From Crambe crambe (lineage: Eukaryota > Porifera > Demospongiae > Poecilosclerida > Crambeidae): a DNA stretch of 64,000 nt. Shown one piece after another: positions 57,602-64,000 of the stretch. The DNA is taken from positions 5,146,001 through 5,210,000 of the forward strand of contig OZ004582.1 in NCBI GenBank assembly GCA_963924555.1, given 5' to 3'. How positions within the stretch are numbered: the stretch's first letter is position 1; each line of letters opens with the position of its first letter. The notes beneath the pieces are model-generated. The model saw only the letters and a list, made by a program, of their open reading frames with translations. It was not told the origin of the DNA and ran no database searches. The translations under genes and the position numbers were made by a program.

Positions 57602-59338
57602 ATGTATGTACGCATCATTCTACTGTACCTCATCAGTACGAGCTTCTTGCAAGTAAGTAAATCTGCAACAGATCACAAGATATGGTCTATTCGTGATAAT
57701 AATGGATCATATACCTGTGGAAATGATCTGGCGGGAGATGTGGTATGCAAGAATGACACAAATTTCCTTTTAATAAGAGATTGTTACTGTATGTACTATG
57801 AGGAAGATGAAGATAAGATAGTAGTTGGAACTTGCTGGATCACGTGCTTCCGATTTAAACGGAGTTATTCAATATTCCGCTACTCCATGGAAAATGCAAC
57901 AAAGGTAAATGATGATATCTGCAGTGGACATAACTCTGTTATTGACACACACCGTGAGGGACGTTTCTGTGGGAGGTGCAAAAAAGGATATGGACTGGCT
58001 GCATACTCCTATCATTACACAAACTGCATACCATGCAAAGACTATGGATACAAGAACTGGTTGATATACTTCACAGTCGCTCTGTTTCCACTAACTCTCT
58101 TCTATATCTTCATGGTGATATTCAGAGTGAGTTTCACATCTAGTTACATTAATGGTTATGTGTTTGCCATTCAATGTATACTGTCACCAATTGCACGACG
58201 AACAATAGATGCCTGGGTGACAGCACAATATACTGAAATGGATGACAGAAGCATTGTTGTTACTGTATTAAAAATATACACTTCCACGTATGGAATTATG
58301 AATTTGGATTTTTTCAGAGATGTTTATTCACATTTCTGCCTCCACCCACAAGCAAATATGCTTCATATTATTTCATTGGACTATATCGTGGCAGTATACC
58401 CCTTTCTTTTAATCTTCATTACACATTTGGTAGTAAACCTCTATGACAGGAGTTATCTCATCAAGTTAGCATGGAAACCATTCAAATGGTGTTTAGGACG
58501 ATTTCAGAGGCAGTGCGACATTCAATCATCCCTGATACAGACCGTTGCTACCTTTATCTTACTATCCAATGTCAAAATACTTGGGGTTTGTTTTGACCTC
58601 CTTGCATTCACTCGTGCTTATGACAGCACTGGTGCACAAGAGAGAGAACTCTATTTTTACTATGATGCAAACATAGAGTACTTTGGTCGTGAACATCTTC
58701 CATTTGCTTTGCTTGCCCTATTCATGGCTTTCATATTCGCTTTCCTTCCTTTTCTGCTCCTTGCCCTCTATCCCTGTAGATGTTTCCAAAAGCTTCTCAA
58801 CTTCTTGGGATGGAGATGCCAAACACTACACATATTTATGGACATCTTTCAAGGAAGCTACAAGATAGAACCTTATGACTTGCGTTCTTTCTCTTCATTC
58901 TATTTCTTGATGCGTTTCATATTTCTATTAGCGATGGGAAATATATTATCTCCATTTGTATTTGTAGTGTTGGACGTCATACTGGCAGTATGCACTTTAA
59001 TTCTTGCCATGTTTCAGCCCTACAAAAACAACATCCACAACAAACTAGACATGATTTCCATGTTCTTGACAAGTTTTATCAGCATTGCAATCACTGCTGT
59101 TACCATTGGTATTTATATAGACTCAAAATGGTTACATACGGCCACTATTTTACTACACATTTCTCTTGGACTGACTGTCATACACACCATTAATTTAACC
59201 ATTTACTTGTTTCGTAAACACCTACGATATCTAGCATCAAAATGTTTCACCTGCAAGAGAAGAGAAGAGTCACTGCAAGCCATTTTCATAGAGACTGACA
59301 GAGGTCCAAGAGAATGCTCTCACCTTTTGCAGTCCTGA
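57602..59338 (+). CDS. Cys-rich ectodomain multi-TM protein, intact (array member F)
   Basis: A single-exon gene of 578 residues. I chose the ATG at 57602 over the in-frame ATG at 57521 because it begins a signal peptide (MYVRIILLYLISTSFLQVSK), aligns with the starts of D, E and G, and lies downstream of the TATA box. The ectodomain (about 22-146) differs from copies A-C: the ACPPW start is gone, but CGNDLAGDVVC, CYCMYYEEDED and CGRCKKGYGLAAYSYHYTNC are kept. Helices follow, with LHIISLDYIVAVYPFLL, YFGREHLPFALLALFMAF and MDIFQGSYKIEPYDLRSF. The tail CFTCKRREESLQ ... RECSHLLQS retains an ExxxLL signal. It is the only fully intact member of the array, and the function is unknown. Confidence 0.88.
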   Translation: MYVRIILLYLISTSFLQVSKSATDHKIWSIRDNNGSYTCGNDLAGDVVCKNDTNFLLIRDCYCMYYEEDEDKIVVGTCWITCFRFKRSYSIFRYSMENATKVNDDICSGHNSVIDTHREGRFCGRCKKGYGLAAYSYHYTNCIPCKDYGYKNWLIYFTVALFPLTLFYIFMVIFRVSFTSSYINGYVFAIQCILSPIARRTIDAWVTAQYTEMDDRSIVVTVLKIYTSTYGIMNLDFFRDVYSHFCLHPQANMLHIISLDYIVAVYPFLLIFITHLVVNLYDRSYLIKLAWKPFKWCLGRFQRQCDIQSSLIQTVATFILLSNVKILGVCFDLLAFTRAYDSTGAQERELYFYYDANIEYFGREHLPFALLALFMAFIFAFLPFLLLALYPCRCFQKLLNFLGWRCQTLHIFMDIFQGSYKIEPYDLRSFSSFYFLMRFIFLLAMGNILSPFVFVVLDVILAVCTLILAMFQPYKNNIHNKLDMISMFLTSFISIAITAVTIGIYIDSKWLHTATILLHISLGLTVIHTINLTIYLFRKHLRYLASKCFTCKRREESLQAIFIETDRGPRECSHLLQS

Positions 59339-60125
59339 TATGTAAACTATTAATTTTGTCAGTAAAAGTTTTTATGAATGATTATCGTAGGTAGTCTTAA
59401 TGTTTTAAAGTGGTTATATAAGCATTAAATAATAGTAAATAATTTGCTTCAATTTCTTAGAAAAGTCTGACCAAGTTCCAATCATTTAAAGCTAAACATC
59501 CAAATAAAGGACACGTTGTGCTCCCAATAGCTTTCTATGGAGTACACGCAAGGGCTTTCTTCTTGCTGCTGTGTGAACTGTACAAGCGCATGTCAATAAG
59601 ACTGTAATTATGCAAATTAATGAGGGTGAACGTACTACTATGGAATAGTTAATGATTATAGCGACACAGATGTACTAGACTACGTACACAGGATTGAAAA
59701 CAGGTCACGTGCTCCCATAACAACAATAAAATACAATCTGTGTACGTAGGTAGCTGTATGTGCTAAATTGCCCCAATCAAACAAGGGAGGAGAAGTAGTG
59801 TGTCATCTTTGTGCTAAACTATAGCCAATTGGTAAGTTTAAAGAATGCAAAGAGTGCATGGGGTAGTGTACAGTGCTAAACAAGCATACGTAGGTCTTGA
59901 AATGGGAAGTGTTAGAGGGTATTATTGAGAATAAACACAGGTAGTTAGACTTTGTGGACCTCTGGAGTCTGGATGTTAAAAGTATAGTCTCTTTTGGTTA
60001 GTGATCATTCATATGTACATATATGAGGTGCCTGTAATATCAATATCACTGTATAGGGATCATTATTTTGCATGCATGTCAATCTATCATTGAATATTGT
60101 AATATCAATATTATGTGCCTGTGCA

Positions 60126-60174
<49 letters not shown>

Positions 60175-60551
60175 AAACAACAATAACAAACAAACAAAAA
60201 CAAAAAAAACAACAAAAAACAAACAAACAAAAATAAAAAATTTAGAAAAAACAAACAAAACAACAAACAAACGACAACAACAAAAACGAAAACAAAAACT
60301 TAATTAAAATCCACAAATGTATTTCCAAATCTGGAATACGAGGTTTCAAAGTGCAGATAACCAAGGTTACGCTGTATCAGCAAACCAAGGTTACGCTGTA
60401 CCTGCAAAAAAGAATCAGTGAAAAGGTATATAACCCCACATCATAGCCAAGTGTACTACGTGCTGAGGCATTGAACAAACTTGTTTCATCTAACATGATT
60501 AGCATGTGGCTCGCCAAGACTTGATCACTACAAAGCAAGAGTATTTCCTCA
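59339..60551. other. Spacer between F and G with dispersed repeat
   Basis: 59650-60045 is the inverted copy of the repeat at 21950-22335. A (CT)n run at 60131-60171 is followed by an A-rich tract with 'aacaaacaaa' motifs (60175-60300), which resembles the tail of a retroposed element. No gene is recognised. Confidence 0.65.
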
Positions 60552-60817
60552 TGTGGGAAAAACTGTTGAGTTACATAACACATCACTATAGCTTACTTAT
60601 CACTTAATGAAGAAACAGAGGAAATGAGAACAATAATATCCTCTTGTAAGCGAAATATGTACTATATGTACATACTATGAATAAGACTATACAAAGATGA
60701 AATGAGAAATACGTAAGTCCTCTATAAATGAAATAAATGCTACTATCATGAATCCCATACAAAGACAAAAAAGAAATTATGATATACTCCACAATACAAA
60801 CCATGCACTCCCTTTCA

Positions 60818-60825
60818 TATAAAAG
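60818..60825 (+). promoter_or_regulatory. TATA box of array member G
   Basis: TATAAAAG, 34 bp before the ATG at 60859. The spacing is shorter than in D, E and F (52-59 bp) because about 20 bp (the 'cctacagaa...ctgc' stretch) are missing from the leader. Confidence 0.7.
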
Positions 60826-60858
60826 GGAGAAACCATCCAGTTATAATATCACAATAAG

Positions 60859-62553
60859 ATGTATGTACATATCATTCTATTGTACCTCATCAGTACGAGC
60901 TTCTTGCAAGTAAGTAAATCTGCAACAGATCGCAAGATATGGTCTATTCGTGATGATAATGGATCATACACCTGCGGAAAAGATCTGACGGGAGAAGTAG
61001 TGTGCCACAATGACAAAGACTTCCTTTCGATAAAAAATTGTTACTGCATTTATTATGAGAAAGATGAAGACAAGATAGTAGTTGGTACTTGCTGGATCAC
61101 GTGCTTCCGATTTATACTGGGTTATTCAATATTCCGCTACTCCATGGAAAATGCAACAAAGGTAAATGATGATGTCTGCAGTAGACAAACCTCCGTCATT
61201 GACACCCACCGTGAGGGACGTTTCTGTGGGAGATGCAAAAAAGGGTATGGACTAGCTGCATATTCCTATCATTACACAAACTGCATACCATGCAAAGACT
61301 ATGGATACAAGAACTGGTTGATTTACTTCACAGTTGCTCTGCTTCCACTAACTCTCTTCTACATCTTCATGGTGATGTTCAGAGTGAGCTTCACGTCTAG
61401 TTACATCAATGGTTATGTGTTTGCCATTCAATGTATACTGTCACCGATTGCACGACGAACAATTGATGCCTGGGTGACAGCACAATATGCTGAAACGGAT
61501 GACAGAAGCATTGTTGATACTGCATTAAAACTATATACTTCCATGTATGGAATTATGAATTTGGATTTTTTCCGAGACGTTTATTCACATTTTTGCCTCC
61601 ACCCACAAGCAAATATGCTTCATATCATTTCATTGGACTATATCGTGGCAGTATACCCCTTTCTTTTAATCTTCATTACACATTTGGTAGTAAACCTCTA
61701 TGACAGGAGTTATCTCATCAAGTTAGCATGGAAACCATTCAAATGGTGTTTAGGACGACTTCAGAGGCAGTGTGACATTCAATCATCTCTTATACAGACT
61801 GTTGCTACCTTTATCTTACTATCCAATGTCAAAATACTTGGGGTTTGTTTTGACCTCTTAACATTCACTCGTGCTTATGACAGCACCGGTGCACAAGAGA
61901 GCAAATTGTATTTTTACTATGATGCAAACATAGAGTACTTTGGTCGTGAACATCTTCCATTTGCTTTGCTTGCCCTATTCATGGCTTTCATGTTTGCTTT
62001 CCTTCCTTTTCTGCTCCTTGCCCTCTATCCCTGCAGATGTTTCCAAAAGCTTCTCAACTTCATGGGATGGAGATGCCAAACACTACACACATTTATGGAC
62101 ATCTTTCAAGGAAGCTATAAGATAGAACCATATGACTTGCGTTCTTTCTCTTCATTCTATTTCTTGATGCGTTTTATAGCTCCACTAATAATGGGAAGTA
62201 TACCATTGATATTTGTATTCGTGGTGATGGATTTCATAATGGTAGCATGCACTTTAATTCTTGCCATACTTCAGCCCTTCAAAAACAACATCCACAACAA
62301 ACTAGATATGATTTCTGTGTTCTTGATGGGTTTCGTCTGCATTGCACTCACTGCTAACATCATTGCTATGTACATGGACACAAAATGGTTACGCACAGCC
62401 ACCATTTTACTTCACATTTCTCTTGGACTATTTGTCATACACACTATTAGTCTAATCACTTATTTATTTCGTAAACAGCTACGACATTTAGCAACAAAAT
62501 GCTTATCTGCAAGAGAAAGAAGAGTCACTGCAAATCGTTGTCGTAGACACTGA
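60859..62553 (+). CDS. Multi-TM family protein with altered C-terminus (array member G)
   Basis: An open frame of 564 residues, single exon, ATG at 60859 (MYVHIILLYLISTSFLQVSK). Ectodomain and all helices are intact and very close to F: CGRCKKGYGLAAYSYHYTNC, LHIISLDYIVAVYPFLL, YFGREHLPFALLALFMAF, MDIFQGSYKIEPYDLRSF. Two single-base losses near 62504 and 62518 (compare 'gcttcatctgcaagagaaaa' in D) shift the frame, so the tail becomes KCLSARERRVTANRCRRH and stops at 62551-62553. The ancestral tail, with EHSCLL, stays visible in another frame up to 62602. The product could still insert in the membrane but would lack the dileucine sorting signal and gain a basic end. Confidence 0.8.
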   Translation: MYVHIILLYLISTSFLQVSKSATDRKIWSIRDDNGSYTCGKDLTGEVVCHNDKDFLSIKNCYCIYYEKDEDKIVVGTCWITCFRFILGYSIFRYSMENATKVNDDVCSRQTSVIDTHREGRFCGRCKKGYGLAAYSYHYTNCIPCKDYGYKNWLIYFTVALLPLTLFYIFMVMFRVSFTSSYINGYVFAIQCILSPIARRTIDAWVTAQYAETDDRSIVDTALKLYTSMYGIMNLDFFRDVYSHFCLHPQANMLHIISLDYIVAVYPFLLIFITHLVVNLYDRSYLIKLAWKPFKWCLGRLQRQCDIQSSLIQTVATFILLSNVKILGVCFDLLTFTRAYDSTGAQESKLYFYYDANIEYFGREHLPFALLALFMAFMFAFLPFLLLALYPCRCFQKLLNFMGWRCQTLHTFMDIFQGSYKIEPYDLRSFSSFYFLMRFIAPLIMGSIPLIFVFVVMDFIMVACTLILAILQPFKNNIHNKLDMISVFLMGFVCIALTANIIAMYMDTKWLRTATILLHISLGLFVIHTISLITYLFRKQLRHLATKCLSARERRVTANRCRRH

Positions 62554-62632
62554 CAGAGGTCCAAGTGAACATTCTTGCTTATTGCAGTCTCAAGGTCACT
62601 GAATCTTTGATTGACTATTCATCCTCATTATG

Positions 62633-62669
<37 letters not shown>

Positions 62670-64000
62670 TAGGTGTGGGTATTAGTAGTCAGCTAGGGAT
62701 TATTGGTCTTTTCTTGGAAATGGACTATCTTAGAATGCTGAAAATTGCTCCAGATATAAAATAGGTCATGTAGAACTAATGTGTGGAGAAAGTAATAGAA
62801 ATATTGCATCTTGTAGATAGGAGTTATGATCTTATATGACACAAGTGAGCGCAAAAAATTTCTTCTAAATAAAAAGTTAAGTAGGGATAGCCATAAAATA
62901 TAGCTGCATTATTACTATTCCTATCACTCTCAGCCCTCCTAATTTCAGTAACCACACCTATATCCAACTTAAATCCCTACTTCACCCCCCCCCCCCCCCC
63001 CCCCTTCAGCAACAACAAGTGAGTCAAGTAACCAACCATCCATCACCAAACTCAAGAACCACAGCAATATTACCAAAATATTATTCCTACTTCACTCCTA
63101 GGCCTAATAGGAGTGAAAACTAATAGCAAAAGATCAGCCTCTAGGTGCCGCTCTATCTGATCGCCATGTTATAATTGTGACAACTATAGCCAGTTAGTCA
63201 GTACGCCGATCTGATCATTATTATTATTATGTTGAAAACTAGAACAAAAGTCGATTTTTGAAATCGTTTTTTGTTAATGTTATAGAATGAATTTTAGATT
63301 ATTATACATTGTCCTGTCTTCTGTGTAGATGTAGGGATAGGGCCATGACTTGTGAGAACCTGTAGAGTAAGGGTAGAAGAGAAAGAAGAGTTTTTAGTTT
63401 ATACAGTCTTAATGACCTTTGACCTGCCATCCCTACTTAGAGAGTGCTACCGCACTCTCTGATACTCAGGAAGGTATTATGAGTCAAAGGTATGAATTAT
63501 GAGTCTCTGGCTTGGTTTTTGTCTCTACGAATTGATAATGTAGTTAAGATTTCTACAAAATAAACTTAGATTACTTTGAAATTCATTTTTTACTCCATCT
63601 TGTAGCATTATTCAGATTGGTCACGATTACACCCATTTTTAAACGTTCTCATTTAAGATTATGCTTATGCATGAATAAGGCATTTTCTGGATGGTTTTAT
63701 TTGATCAAAAGACCAAAAAAATGATTAAGTTTTCATATCTAAGGTATCAACTCTTGTAGATTCCTATCAAGTGGTGAATCCATAATAGGGACTGACTCAT
63801 AACACACTCGATGGAAATTTCTTCATTGTAGTAGGTAATATGCTAATGTAGTACTAGGGGCATGCTCAAAATAACTGCAATGTTAGGACAGACGAACAAT
63901 ATAAATATCATTACATAGGGTAGGTGTAGGTATTATAAGTGTTGCATTATTTATTGATGCTTTTATATATTTGTGATGCAAAAAAGAATTTTTATTCTAT
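62554..64000. other. Downstream of array, with repeats
   Basis: (TA)n at about 62636-62666 and a poly-C run at 62985-63004 are present. A repeat shared with 50100-50330 and 51057 covers about 62870-63060 and 63425-63470. The last 80 bp match 53980-54058, the 3' flank of member D, which suggests that the array or its spacer continues beyond the window. No gene is recognised. Confidence 0.6.

Noticed and set aside
1-64000. tRNA or rRNA genes
   Set aside because: Read by eye on both strands, no cloverleaf with A and B boxes or rRNA core sequence was recognised. A covariance-model scan would be needed to exclude tRNAs fully.

Overview
The window looks like metazoan nuclear DNA, most likely from a demosponge (Amphimedon-like). 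It is AT-rich, has short canonical GT-AG introns, carries animal gene families (dermatopontin, TRIM-NHL, LDAH, lipase maturation factor), and is crowded with small TA-flanked inverted-repeat elements. The sponge call is inference from gene content, not from a database match.

The main theme is one family of secreted-then-multispanning membrane proteins: signal peptide, cysteine-rich ectodomain, about nine to ten membrane segments, and a short cytoplasmic tail ending in an acidic dileucine-type motif (ExxxLL). Seven short members are present. One lies at 5249-6923 (minus, one frameshift). Two are intact at 44632-46377 and 47463-49148 (plus). Four form a tandem array at 52086-62602 (plus): a pseudogene, a degraded pseudogene, an intact gene at 57602-59338 and a near-intact gene at 60859 that has lost the dileucine tail. 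A larger relative at about 1478-4843 joins the same membrane module to a beta-helix (Pmp-like) ectodomain, but is multiply broken. The four array members share a TATA box and an upstream block of about 110 bp.

Other genes are: an LDAH-like lipid-droplet hydrolase (7276-8223, minus); a secreted Cys-rich protein of unknown function (13880-14803, minus); a dermatopontin (22877-23772, minus, two exons); a multi-exon transposase-like gene fragment (26152-27277, minus); a coiled-coil protein and a Tudor-like exon (28350-29530, minus); a 16-exon LMF2-like lipase maturation factor (30361-38383, minus, first exon not found); and a single-exon TRIM-NHL protein (39734-41503, minus). A segmental duplicate of the LMF2 3' half lies at about 8984-13500 and is a pseudogene with at least four lesions.

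Regions 16-28 kb, 34-39 kb and 42-43 kb are dominated by mobile elements. There are several TA-flanked inverted-repeat elements, a 540-bp near-perfect palindrome, an element with terminal GGGGACCCC-rich repeats, a CAGGG-ended element with a 5-bp target duplication, a Ty3/gypsy RNase H relic, LINE-like tails, and minisatellites. The most interesting are two TA-flanked elements that carry fragments of RecQ-like helicases. One also carries a ZAD-like zinc-finger fragment at its opposite end, as expected for a deletion derivative of a two-gene transposon.
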